Assembly (NCBI RefSeq): GCF_051014445.1
Contig: NW_027488366.1
Location: 19,052,001-19,116,000, forward strand
DNA length: 64,000 nt
Reading direction: 5' to 3'
From: Colletes latitarsis
Taxonomy: Eukaryota; Arthropoda; Insecta; Hymenoptera; Colletidae
The stretch's first letter is position 1, and each line of letters starts with the position of its first letter. Positions 37,862 to 50,783 of this stretch are shown here, one piece after another. The position numbers and the translations under genes were made by a program. The notes beneath the pieces are model-generated. The model had not been told where the DNA came from. It worked only from the letters and a program-made list of their open reading frames with translations, and did no database searches.

Positions 37862-37876
37862 CCGGCGCCGCCTGGC

Positions 37877-37907
37877 GGGAGGAGGGTCCCCTCAGGACCC
37901 TCCTCCC
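37877..37907. other. Stem-loop 8 in the retroposon (13-bp perfect arms, at the element's 5' end)
   Basis: GGGAGGAGGGTCC at 37,877-37,889 pairs perfectly with GGACCCTCCTCCC at 37,895-37,907 across the 5-nt loop CCTCA. GGC/GCC pairs can extend it past a bulged A. On the minus strand this hairpin begins about 8 nt from the 5' end. That suggests the end may be a defined terminus rather than a random truncation, but one copy cannot prove it. Confidence 0.9.
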
Positions 37908-37915
37908 AGCCTAGG

Positions 37916-37931
37916 ATCCCAGACCAAACTT
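37916..37931. repeat. Right target-site duplication of the retroposon
   Basis: ATCCCAGACCAAACTT directly follows the 5' end of the minus-strand element. The satellite then resumes with GCGTTATCCTC in the correct phase. The inferred first nick is on the plus strand after AAACTT, where the T residues could prime on the poly(A) RNA tail. Confidence 0.92.
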
Positions 37932-38443
37932 GCGTTATCCTCTAAAATATTGATCGAAACCAGTTTTAATTGACTGTTTCAGTGTGGTACCACATTACTA
38001 CGTGATCCAAACCAGAAATAGCCCAGGATCCAGCCATGAAGTATGAGAAATATGCGAAAGTATGAGCCTGATGGGGGCAAATCCAAGTCCTAACCCAGAC
38101 CTAACATGCGTTATCCTCTAAAATATTGATTCAAACCCGGTTTAATGGACTGTTTCAGTGTGGGACCACTTTACTATGTGATCCAAAGCAGAAAAAACCC
38201 TCGATCACGTCAACATGTAAGTTAAAACTGCGAAAGTATGACCCTGATGAGTGAAAATCCCAGACCTAACCTAGACCTATCATGCGTTATCCTCTAAAAT
38301 ATTGATCCAAACCAGGATTAATGGACTGTTTCAGTGTGGGCCCACATTACTACGTGATCCAAACCAGTAAAAACCCAGGATCTGTTCAACAAGTATGTGA
38401 AAAACGCGAAAGTATGAGCCTGATGAGGGCAAATCCCAGACCT
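37916..38443. repeat. 3-monomer (528-bp) unit right of the retroposon
   Basis: This is the second copy of the 528-bp unit. The retroposon target sequence also occurs, unoccupied, at 36,830 and 38,444, the homologous positions of neighbouring units. The element therefore inserted after this local amplification. Confidence 0.88.
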
Positions 38444-41400
38444 ATCCCAGACCAAACTTGCGTTATGCTCTAAAATATTGATCGAAACCAGGTTTAATCG
38501 ACTGTTTCAGTGTGGTACCACATTGCTACCTGATCCAAACCAGAAAAAACCCAGGATCAGTTCAACAAGTATGTGAAAAACGCGAAAGTATGAGCCTGAT
38601 GAGGGCGAATCCCAGACCAATCCCAGACCTAACTTGCGTTATCCTCTAAAATATTGATCCAAACCAGGTTTAATGGACTGTTTCAGTGTGGTACCACTTT
38701 ACTACGTGATCCAAAGCAGAAAAAACCCTCGATCAGGTCAACATGTATGTTAAAACTGCGGACGTATGACCCTGATGAGGGCAAATCCCAGGCCTAACCT
38801 AGACCTAAAATGCGTTATCCTTAAAAATATTGATCGCAACCTGGTTTAATCGACTGTTTCAGTGTGGTACCACATTACTATGTGATCCAAACCAGAAAAA
38901 ACCCACGATCCGTTCAACAAGTATGTGAAGAATGCGAAAGTATGAGTCTGATGAGTGAAAATCCCCGGCCTAACCTAGACCTAACATGCGTTATCCTCAA
39001 AAATATTGATCGAAACCAGGTTTAATCGACTGTTTCAGTGTGGTACCACACTACTACGTGACCCAAACCGGAAAAACCCAGGATCTGTTGAACAAGTATG
39101 TGAAAAACGCGAAAGTATGAGCCTGACGAGGGCAAATCCCAGACCTATCCCAGACCTAAGTTGCGTTATCCTCAAAAATATTGATCGAAACCTGGTTTAA
39201 TCGACTGTTTCAGTGTGGTACCACATTACTACGTGATCCAATCCAGAAATAGCCCAGGATCTTGTCATGAAGTATGAGAAATATGCGAAAGTTTGAGCCA
39301 GACGAGGGCAAATCCTAGACCTAACGCAGACCTAACATGCTTTATCCTCTAAAATATTTATCAAGACCAGGTTTATTTGATTGTTTCAGTGTGGTCCCTC
39401 ATTACTACGTAATCCAAACCAGAAAAAACCCAGGATCCGTTCAACAAGTATGTGAAGAATACGAAAGTATGAGTCTGATGAGTGAAAATCCCAGGCCTAA
39501 CCTAGACCTAACATGCGTTATCCTCAAAAATATTGATCGAAACCTGGTTTAATCGACTGTTTCAGTGTGGTACCACATTACTATGTGATCCAAACCGGAA
39601 AATAACCCAGGATCTGTTCACCGAGTATGTGAAGTGTGCGTAGGTATGAGTCTGATGAGGGCAAATCCCAGACCTATCCCAGACCTAACTTGCGTTATCC
39701 ACTAAAATATTGATCGAAACCAGGTTTAACCGACAGTTTCAGTGTGGTCCCACATTACTACGTGATCCAAACCAGAAAAAACCCAGGATCCGTTCAACAA
39801 GTATGTGAAGAATGCGAAAGTATGAGTCTGATGAGTGAAAATCCCAGACCTAACCTAGACCTAACATGCGTTATCCTCAAAAATATTGATCGACACCTGG
39901 TTTAATCGACTGTTTCAGTGTGGTACCACATTACTATGTGATACAAACCAGAAAATAACACAGGATCTGTTCAACGAGTATGTGAAGAAAGCGAAAGTAT
40001 GAGTCTGATGAGGGCTAATCCCAGACCTATCCCAGACCTAACTTGCGTTATCCTCTAAAATATTTATCCAGACCTGGTTTCATTGAATGTTTCAGTGTGG
40101 TACCACATTACTACGTGATCCAAACCAGAAAAAACCCCAGGATCTGATCAACGAGTATGTCAAGTGTCCGAAAGTATGAGTCTGATGAGGGCAAATCCCA
40201 GAGCTATCCCAGGTCTAACTTGCGATATCCTCTAAAATATTGATCGAAACCAGGTTTAATTGAATGTTTTATTGTGGTACCACACTACTACGGGATCCAA
40301 ACCAGAAAAAACCCAGGATCTCTTCAACAAGTATGTGAAAAACGCGAAAGTATGAGCCTGATGAGGGCAAATCCCAGACCTATCCCAGACCTAACTTGCG
40401 TTGTCCTCTAAAATATTGATGGAAACCAGGTTTAATTGATTGTTTCAGTGTGGTCCCACATTACTACGTGATCCAAACCAGAAAAAACCCAGGATCTGTT
40501 CAACATGTATGAGAAATATACGAAAGAATGAGCCTGATGAGAGCAAATCCCAGACCTAACCTAGACCTAACATGAATTATTCTCTAAAATATTGATCGAA
40601 ACCAGGTATAATTGACTGTTTCAGTGTGGTCCCACATTACTACGTGATCCAAACCAGAAAAAACCCAGGATCCGTTCAACAAGTATGTGAAGAATGCGAA
40701 TGTATGAGTCTGATGAGTGAAATTCCCAGGCCTAACCTAGACCTAACATGCGTTATCCTCTAAAATATTGATCGAAACCTGGTTTAATCGACTGTTTCAG
40801 TGTGGTACCACATTACTATGTGATCCAAACCAGAAAATAACCCAGGATCTGTTCAACGAGTATGTGAAGTGTGCGAAAGTATGAGTCTGATGAGGTCAAA
40901 TCCCAGACCAATCCCAGACTTAACTTGCGTTATCCTCTAAGATATTGATCGAAACCAGGTTTAATCGTCTGTTTCAGTGTGGTACCACATTACTACGTGA
41001 TCCAAACCAGAAAAAACCCAAGATCAGTTCAACAAGTATGAGAAGAATGCGAAAGTATGAGTCTGATGAGTGGAAATCCCAGGGCTAACCTAGAGCTTAC
41101 ATGCGTTATCCTCTAAAATATTCATCCAAACCCGGTTTAATAGACTGTTTCAGTGTGGTACCACACTACTACGTGATACAAACCAGAAAAAACCCAGGAT
41201 CTGTTCAACAAGTATGTGAAAAACGCGAAAGTATGAGCCTGATGGGGGCGAATCCCAGACCTATGCCAGACCTAACTTGCGTTATCCTCTAAAATATTGA
41301 TCGAAACCAGGTTTAATTGACTGTTTCAGCATGGTACCACATTACTATGTGATACAATCCAGAAACAGCCCGGGATCTAGCCATGAAGTATGAGAGATAT

Positions 41401-44400
41401 GCGAAAGTATGAGCCTGCTGAGGGCAAATCCTAGACCTAACCCAAGCCTAACATGCGTTATCCTCTAAAATATTTATCAAGACAAGGTTTAATTGATTGT
41501 TTCAGTGCGGACCCACATTACTACGTGATCCATACCAGAAAAAACCCAGCATCCGTTCAACAAGTATGTGAAGAATTCGAAAGTATGAGTCTGATGAGTG
41601 AAAATCCCAGGCCTGACCTAGACCTAACATGCGTTATCCTCTAAAATATTGAGCGAAACCAGGTTTAATGGACTGTTTCAGTGTGGTACCACATTACTAT
41701 GTGATCCAAACCAGAAAATAACGCAGGATCTGTTCAACGAGTATGTGAAGTGTGCGAAAGTATGAGTCTGATGAGGGCAAATCCCAGACCTATCCCGGAC
41801 CTAACATGCGTTATCCTCTATAATATTTACCTAGACCAGGTTTAATTGATTGTTTCAGTGTGGACCCACATTACTACGTGAACCAAACCAGAAAAAACCC
41901 AGGATCCGTTCAACAAGTATGTGAAAAACGCGAAAGTATGAGCCTGTTGAGGGCAAATCCCAGACCTATCCCAGACCTAACATGCGTTATCCTCTAAAAT
42001 ATTTATCAAGACCAGGTTTAATTGATTGTTTCAGTGTGGACCCACATTACTACGTGATCCAAACCAGAAAAAACCCAGGATCCTTTCAACAAGTATGTGA
42101 AGAATCCGAAAGTATGAGTCTGATGAGTGAAAATCCCAGGACTGACCTAGACCTAACATGCGTTATCCTCTAAAATATTGAGCGAAACCAGGTTTAATGG
42201 ACTGTTTCAGTGTGGTACCACACTACTACGTGATCCAAACTAGAAAAAACCCAGGATCCGTTCAACAAGTATGTGAAGTGTGCGAAAGTATGAGCCTGAT
42301 GAGAGCAAATCCCAGACCTAACCTAGGCCTAACATGAATTATTCTCTAAAATATTGGTCGAAACCAGGTTTAATTGACTGTTTCAGTGTGGTCCCACATT
42401 ACTACGTGACCCAAACCAGGAAAAACCCAGGATCCGTTCAACAAGTATGTGAAAAACGCGAAACTGTGAGCCTGATGGGGGCAAATCTTAGACCTAACCC
42501 AGACCTAAGATGCGTTATCCTCTAAAATATTTATCCAGAACAGGTTTCATTGATTGTTTCAGTGTGGTACCACTTTACTACGTGATCCAATCCAGAAATA
42601 GCCCAGGATCTAGCCATGAAGTATGAGAAATATGCGATAGTAAGAGCCTGATGAGGGCAAATCCTAGACCTATCCCAGACCTAACTTACGTTATCCTCTA
42701 AAATATTGATCGAAACCAGGTTTAATTGACTGTTTCAGCGTGGGACCACATTACTACATGATACAATGCAGAAACAGCCCAGGATCTAGCCATGAAGTAT
42801 GAGAAATATGCGAAAGTATGAGCCTGATGAGGGCAAATCCTAGACGTAACCCAGACCTAACATGCGTTATCCTCTAAGATATTTATCAAGACCAGGTTTA
42901 ATTGAATGCTTCAGTGTGGTACCACATTACTACGTGATCCAAACCAGAAAAATCCCAGGATCTGTTCAACAAGTATGTGAAAAACGCGAAAGTATGAGCG
43001 TGATGAGGGCGAATCCCAGACCTATGCCAGACCTAACTTGCGTTATCCTCTAAAATATTTATCAAGACCAGGTTTAATTGAATGTTTCAGTGTGGTACCA
43101 CATTGCTACCTGAACCAAACCAGAAAAAACCCAGGATCCGTTCAACAAGTATGTGAAGAATGCGAAAGTATGAGTCTCATGAGCGAAAATCCCAGACCTA
43201 ACCTAGACCTAACATACGTCATCCTCTAAAATATTGATCCAAACCAGGTTTAATGGACTGTTTCAGTGTGGTAACACACTACTACGTGATCCAAACCAGA
43301 AAAAACCCAGGATCTGTTCAACAAGTATTTGAAAAACGCGAAAGTATGAGCCTGATGAGGGCAAATCCCAGACCAATCCCAGACCTAACTTGCGTTGTCC
43401 TCTAAGATATTGATGGAAACCAGGTTTAATTGACTGTTTCAGTGTTGTACTTCATTACTACGTGATGCAATCCAGAAAAAGCCCAGGATCAAGCCATCAA
43501 GTATGAGAAGAATGCGAAAGTATGAGTCTGATGAGTGAAAATCCCAGGGCTAACCTAGACCTTACATGCGTTATCCTCTAAAATATTCATCCAAACCAGG
43601 ATTAATGGACTGTTTCAGTGTGGTACCACACTACTGCGTGATACAAACCAGAAAAAACCCAGGATCTGTTCAACAAGTATGTGAATAACGCGAAACTGTG
43701 ACCCTGATGAGGGCAAATCTTAGACCTAACCTTGACCTAACATGCGTTATTCTCTAAAATTTTTATCCAGACCAGGTTTCATTGAATGTTTCAGTGCGGT
43801 ACCACTTTACTACGTGATCCAATCCAGAAATAGCCCAGGATCTAGCCATGAAGTATGAGAAATATGCGAAGGTACGAGCCTGATGAGGGCAAATCCTAGA
43901 CCTAACCCTGACCTAACATGCTTTATTCTCTAAAATATTTATCAAGACCAGGTTTAATTGAATGTTTCAGTGTGGTACCACATTACTACGTGTTCCAAAC
44001 CAGAAAAAACCCAGGATCCGTTCAACAAGTATGTGAAGAAGGCGAAATTATGAGTCTGATCAGTGAAAATCTCAGGCCTTACCTAGACCTAACATGCGTT
44101 ATCCTCTAAAATATTGTGCGAAACCAGGTTTAATGGACTGTTTCAGTGTGGTACCACACTACCTCGTGATCCAAACCGGAAAAAACCCAGGATCTGTTTA
44201 ACAGGTATGTGAAAAACTCGAAACTGTGTGCGTGATGAGGGCAAATCTTAGACCTAGCCTTGACCTAACATGCGTTATCCTCTAAAATATTGAGCGAAAC
44301 CAGGTTTGATGGACTGTTTCAGTGTGGTACCACACTACTACGGGATCCAAACCAGAAAAAACCCAGGATCAGTTCAACAAGTATGTGAAAAACGCGAAAG

Positions 44401-45689
44401 TATGAGCCTGATGAGGTCAAATCCCAGACCAATCCCAGACCTAACATGAATTATTCTCTAAAATATTGATCGAAACCAGGTTTAATCGTCTGTTTCAGTG
44501 TGGTACCACATAACTACGTGATCCAAACCAGTAAAAACCCAGGATCCGTTTAACAAGTATGTGAGGAATGCGAATGTATGAGTCTGATGAGTGAAAATCC
44601 CAGACCTAACCTAGACCTAACATGCGTTATCCTCAAAAATATTGATCGAAACCTGGTTTAATCGACTGTTTCAGTGTGGTACCACATTACTATGTGATCC
44701 AAACCAGAAAATAACCCAGGATCCGTTCAACAAGTATGTGAAGAATGCGAAAGTATGAGTCTGATGAGTGAAAATCCCAGGCCTAACCTAGACCTAACAT
44801 GCGTTATCCTGAAAGATATTGATCGAAACCTGGTTTAATCGACTGTTTCAGTGTGGTACCACAATACTATGTGATCCAAACCAGAAAATAACCCAGGATC
44901 TGTTCAACGAGTATGTGAAGTGTGCGAAAGTATGAGTCTGATGAGGTCAAATCCCAGACCAATCCCAGACTTAACTTGCGTTATCCTCTAAAATATTGAT
45001 CGAAACCAGGTTTAATCGACTGTTTCAGTGTGGTACCACATTACTACGTGACCCAAACCAGAAAAAACCCGGGATCTGTTCTACAAGTATGTGAAAAACG
45101 CGAAAGTATGAGCCTGATGAGGGCAAATCCCGGACCTATCCCAGACCTAACTTGCGTTATCCTCTAAAATATTGATCAAAACCAGGTTTAATTGAATGTT
45201 TCTGTGTGGTACCACATTACTACGTGATCCAAACCAGTAAAAACCCAGGATCCGTTCAACAAGTATGTGAAGAATGCGAAAGTATGAGTCTGATGAGTGA
45301 AAATCCCAGGCCTAACCTAGACCTAACATGCGTTATCCTGAAAAATAATGATCGAAACCTGGTTTAATCGACTGTTTCAGTGTGGTACCACATTACTATG
45401 TGATCCAAACCAGAAAATAACCCGGGATCTGTTCAACGAGTATGTGAAGTGTGCGAAAGTATGAGTCTGATGAGGGCAAATCCCAGACCTATCCCAGACC
45501 TAACATGTGTTATCCTCTAAAATATTTATCAAGACCAGGTTTAATTGATTGTTTCAGTGTGGACCCACATTACTACGTGATCCAAACCAGAAAAAACCCA
45601 GGATCTGTTCAACAAGTACGTGAAAAACGCGACAGTATGGGCCTGATGAGGGCAAATCCCAGACCTATCCCAGACCTAACTTGCGTTGT

Positions 45690-47517
45690 CCTCTAAAATA
45701 TTGATGGAAACCAGGTTTAATTGACTGTTTCAGTGTTCTACTTCATTACTACGTGATGCAATCCAGAAAAGCTCAGGATCTAGCCATCAAGTATGAGAAA
45801 TATGCGAAAGAATGAGCCTGATGAGAGCAAATCCCAGACCTATCCCAGACCTAACTTGCGTTGTCCTCTAAAACATTGATGGAAACCAGGTTTAATTGTC
45901 TGTTTCAGTGTTGTACTTCATTACTACGTGATGCAATCCAGAAAAAGCTCAGGATCTAGCCATCAAGTATAAGAAATATGCGAAAGAATGAGCCTGATGA
46001 GAGCAAATCCCAGACCTATCCCAGACCTAACATGCGTTATCCTCAAAAATATTGTTCGAAACCTGGTTTAATCGACTGTTTCAGTGTGGTACCACATTAC
46101 TATGTGATCCAAACCAGAAAATGACACAGGATCTGTTCAACGAGTATGTGAAGAAAGCGAAAGTATGGGTCTGATGAGGGCTAATCCCAGACCTATCCCA
46201 GACCTAACTTGCGATATCCTCTAAAATATTGATCGAAACCAGGTTTAATTGACTGTTTTATTGTGGTACCACACTACTACGGGATCCAAACCAGAAAAAA
46301 CCCAGGATCTGTTCAACAAGTATGTGAAAAACGCGAAAGTATGAGCCTGATGAGGGCAAATCCCAGACCTATCCCAGACCTAACTTGCGTTGTCCCCTAA
46401 AATATTGATGGAAACCAGGTTTAGTTGATTGTTTCAGTGTGGTCCCACATTATTACGTGATCCAAACCAGAAAAAACCCAGGATCTGTTCAACATGTATG
46501 AGAAATATGCGAAAGAATGAGCCTGATGAGAGCAAATCCCAGACCTAACCTAGACCTAACATGAATTTTTCTCTAAAATATTGATCGAAACCAGGTTTAA
46601 TTGACTGTTTCAGCGTTGTACCACATTACTACGTGGTACAATCCAGAAACAGCCCAGGATCTAGCCATGAAGTATGAGAGATATGCGAAAGTATGACCCT
46701 GCTGAGGGCAAATCCTAGACCTAACCCAAGCCTAAGATGCGTTATCCTCTAAAATATTTATCAAGACCAGGTTTAATTGATTGTTTCAGTGTGGTCCCAC
46801 ATTACAACGTGATCCAAACCAGAAAAAACCCAGGATCCGTTCAACAAGTATGTGAAGAATGCGAAAGTATGAGTCTGATGAGTGAAAATCCCAGGCCTAA
46901 CCTAGACCTAACATGCGTTATCCTCAAAAATATAGATCGAAACCTGGTTTAATCGACTGTTTCAGGGTGGTACCACATTACTATGTGATCCAAACCAGAA
47001 AATAACCCAGGATCTGTTCAACGAGTATGTGCAGTGTGCGAAAGTATGAGTCTGATGAGGGCAAATCCCATACCTATCCCAGACTTAACTTGCGTTATCC
47101 TCTAAGATATTGATCGAAACCAGGTTTAATCGACTGCTTCAGTGTGGTACCAAATTACTACGTGATCCAAACCAGAAAAAACCCAGGATCAGTTCAACAA
47201 GTATGAGAAGAATGCGAAAGTATGAGTCTGATGAGTGAAAATCCCAGGGCTAACCTAGACCTAACATGCGTTATCCTCTAAGCAATTGATCCAAACCAGC
47301 TTTAATGGACTGTTTCAGTGTGGTACCACACTACTACGTGATACAAACCAGAAAAAACCCAGGATCTGTTCAACAAGTATGTGAAAAACGCGAAAGTATG
47401 AGCCTGATGAGGGCGAATCCCAGACCTATGCCAGACCTAACTTGCGTTATCCTCTAAAATATTGATCGAAACCAGGTTTAATTGACTGTTTCAGCGTGGT
47501 ACCACATTACTACGTGA
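45690..47517. repeat. Long-range block X, copy 1
   Basis: This recurs at 53,791-55,972. The offset is 8,101 bp up to about 47,050 (shared GAAAAGCTCAGGATC, TTGCGATATCC, TGTTTTATTGTGGTACC, CATGAATTTTTCTC, CATTACAACGTG, AAATATAGATCG). It rises to 8,455 bp afterwards (shared CTAAGCAATTGATCC at 47,279 and 55,734), because copy 2 carries two extra monomers. Confidence 0.8.
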
Positions 47518-48539
47518 TACAAACCAGAAACAGCCCAGGATCTAGCCATGAAGTATGAGAAATATGCGAAAGTATGAGCCTGCTGGGGGCAAATCCTAGA
47601 CCTAAGCCAAACCTAACATGCGTTATCCTCTAAAATATTTATCAAGACCAGGTTTAATCGATTGTTTCAGTGTGGTACCACATTACTACATGAACCAAAC
47701 CAGAAAAAACCCAGGATCCGTTCAACAAGTATGTGAAGAATGCGAAAGTATGAGTCTCATGAGCGAAAATCCTAGACCTAACCTAGACCTAACCAGCGTT
47801 ATCCTCTAAAATATTGATCCAAACCAGGTTTAATGGACTGTTTCAGTGTGGTACCACTTTACTACGTGATCCAAAGCAGAAAAAACCCTCGATCAGGTCA
47901 ACATGTATGTTAAAACTGCGAAAGTATGACCCTGATCAGGGCAAATCCCAGGCCTAACCTAGACCTAACATGCGCTGTCCTCTAAAATATTGATGGAAAC
48001 CAGGTTTAATTGACTGTTTCAGTGTTGTACTTCATTACTACGTGATCCAATCCAGAAAAAGCCCAGGATCGAGCCCTCAAGTATGAGAAATATGCGAAAG
48101 AATGAGCCTGATGAGAGAAAATCCCAGACCTAACCTAGACCTAACATGAATTATTCTCTAAAATATTGGTCGAAACCAGGTTTAATTGACTGATTCAGTG
48201 TGGTCCCACATTACTACGTGATCCAAACCAGAAAAAACCCAGGATCCGTTCAACAAGTATGTGAAGAATGTGAAATATGTGTCTGATGAGTGAAAATCCC
48301 GGGCCTAACCTAGACCTAACATGCGTTATCCTCAAAAATATTGATCGAAACGTGGTTTAATCGACTGTTTCAGTGTGGTGCCACATTACTATGTGATCCA
48401 AACCAGAAAAAAACCCAGGATCTGTTCAACGAGTATGTGAAGTGTGCGAAAGTATGAGGCTGATGAGGTCAAATCCCAGACCAATCCCAGACTTAACTTG
48501 CGTTATCCTCTAAAATATTGATCGAAACCAGGTTTAATC

Positions 48540-50520
48540 GACTGCTTCAGTGTGGTACCACATTACTACGTGATCCAAACCAGAAAAAACCCAGGATCAG
48601 TTCAACAAGTAAAAGAAGAATGCGAAAGTATGAGTCTGATGGGTGAAAATCCCAGGGCTAACCTAGACCTAACATGCGTTATCCTCTAAAATATTGATCC
48701 AAACCAGGTTTAATGGACTGTTTCAGTGTGGTACCACATTACTACGTGATATAAACCAGAAAAAACCCAGGATCCGTTCAACAAGGATGTGGGGAATGCG
48801 AAAGTATGAGTCTGATGAGTGAAAATCCCAGGCCTAACCTAGACCTAACATGCGTTATCCTCAAAAATATTGGTCGAAACCTGGTTTAATCGACTGTTTC
48901 AGTTTGGTACCACATTACTACGTGATACAAACCAGAAAAAACCCAGGATCTGTTCAACAAGTATGTGAGAAACGCGAAAGTATGAGCCTGATGAGGGCGA
49001 ATCCCAGACCTATGCCAGACCTAACTTGCGTTATCCTCTAAAATATTGATCGAAACCAGGTTTAATTGACTGTTTCAGCGTGGTACCACATTACTACGTG
49101 ATACAAACCAGAAACAGCCAGGATCTAGCCATGAAGTATGAGAAATATGCGAAAGTATGAGCCTGCTGGGGGCAAATCCTAGACCTAAGCCAAACCTAAC
49201 ATGCGTTATCCTCTAAAATATTTATCAAGACCAGGTTTAATTGAATGTTTCAGAGTGGTACCACATTATTACATGAACCAAACCAGAAAAAACCCAGGAC
49301 CCGTTCAACAAGTATGTGAACAATGCGAAAGTATGAGTCTCATGATCGAAAATCCCAGACCTAACCTAGACCTAACATGCGTTATCCTCTAAAATATTGA
49401 TCCAAACCAGGTTTAATGGACTGTTTCAGTGTGGTACCACTTTACTACGTGATCCAAAGCAGAAAAAACCCTCGATCAGGTCAGCATGTATGTTAAAACT
49501 GCGAAAGTATGACCCTGATCAGGGCAAATCCCAGGCCTAACCTAGACCTAACATGCGCTGTCCTCTAAAATATTGATGGAAACCAGGTTTAATTGACTGT
49601 TTCAGTGTTGTACTTCATTACTACGTGATCCAATCCAGAAAAAGCCCAGGATCTAGCCATCAAGTATGAGAAATATGCGAAAGTATGAGCCTGCTGGGGG
49701 CAAATCCTAGACCTAAGCCAAACCTAACATGCGTTATCCTCTAAAATATTTATCAAGACCAGGTTTAATTGACTGATTCAGTGTGGTCCCACATTACTAC
49801 GTGATCAAAACCAGAAAAAACCCAGGATCCGTTCAACAAGTATGTGAAGAATGCGAAATATGAGTCTGATGAGTGAAAATCCCCGGCCTAACCTAGACCT
49901 AACTTGCGTTATCCTCTAAAATATTGATCGAAACCAGGTTTAATCGACTGTTTCAGTTTGGTACCACATTACTACGTGATCCAAACCGGAAAAAACCCAG
50001 GATCAGTTCAACAAGTATGTGAAGAATGCGAAAGTATGAGTCTGATGAGGGCAAATCCCAGACCTATCCCAGACCTAACTTGCGTTATCCTCTAAAATAT
50101 TTATCAAGACCAGGTTTAATTGACTGATTCAGTGTGGTCCCACATTACTACGTGATCCAAACCAGAAAATAACCCAGGATCTGTTCAACGAGTATGTGAA
50201 GTGTGCGAAAGTATGAGTCTGATGAGGGCTAATCCCAGACCTATCCCAGACCTAACTTGCGTTATCCTCTAAAATATTGATCGAAACCAGGTTTAGCCGA
50301 CTGTTTCAGTGTGGAACCACATTACTACGTGGTCCAAACCAGAAAAAACCCAGGATCAGTTCAACAAGTATGTGAAGAATGCGAAAGTATGAGTCTGATG
50401 AGTGAAAATCCCAGGCCTAACCTAGACCTAACATGCGTTATCCTCAAAAATATTGATCGAAACCTGGTTTAGTCGACTGTTTGAGTGTAGTATCACACTA
50501 CTACGTGACCCAAACCAGAA
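48540..50520. repeat. Long-range block Y, copy 1
   Basis: This recurs at about 57,170-59,150 with an offset near 8,632 bp. Shared variants include GATGGGTGAAAATCCC, TTCAGTTTGGTACC, CAGAGTGGTACC, CTCATGATCGAAAATC, CCCTGATCAGGG and TTTGAGTGTAGTATCACAC (50,481 and 59,112). Similarity is weaker between about 49.9 and 50.3 kb, where monomer order differs. Confidence 0.72.
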
Positions 50521-50783
50521 AAAACCCAGGATCTGTTCAACAAGTATGTGAAAAACGCGAAAGTATGAGCCTGATGAGGGCAAATCCCGGACCTATCCCA
50601 GACCTAACTTGCGTTATCCTCTAAAATATTGATCGAAACCAGGTTTAATTGAATGTTTCTGTGTGGTACCACATTACTACGTGATCCAAACCAGTAAAAA
50701 CCCAGGATCCGTTCTACAAGTATGTGAAGAATGCGAAAGTATGAGTCTGATGAGTGAAAATCCCAGGCCTAACCCAGACCTAA

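Larger units (their letters stand above)
37372..37915 (-). mobile_element. GC-rich, hairpin-dense non-LTR retroposon or SINE-like insertion
   Basis: A sequence unrelated to the satellite interrupts one monomer. On the minus strand it begins near 37,915 (GGATCCTAGGCTGGGAGG) and ends in a run of A residues (T at 37,372-37,399 on the plus strand). It is flanked by a perfect direct repeat of 14-16 bp. A poly(A) tail plus a target-site duplication is the signature of target-primed reverse transcription by LINE machinery. Base composition is strikingly GC-rich against the AT-leaning array. At least eight stem-loops with 8-19 bp of pairing occupy much of it. I see no reverse transcriptase or endonuclease motif and no clear Pol III A/B boxes. 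It could be the 5'-truncated 3' end of a longer LINE, or a complete short non-autonomous element. The stretch TTTTTAGTGGGTA...GAATCCCACAC on the minus strand resembles 3' ends I associate with arthropod non-LTR elements, but I cannot assign a family. Confidence 0.88.

Noticed and set aside
37700..37915. Pol III promoter (A and B boxes) or tRNA-like head in the retroposon.
   Set aside because: GGTTGCGAGTTGG on the minus strand only loosely resembles a B box, and no A box lies at a suitable distance. This is not enough to call a tRNA-derived SINE.
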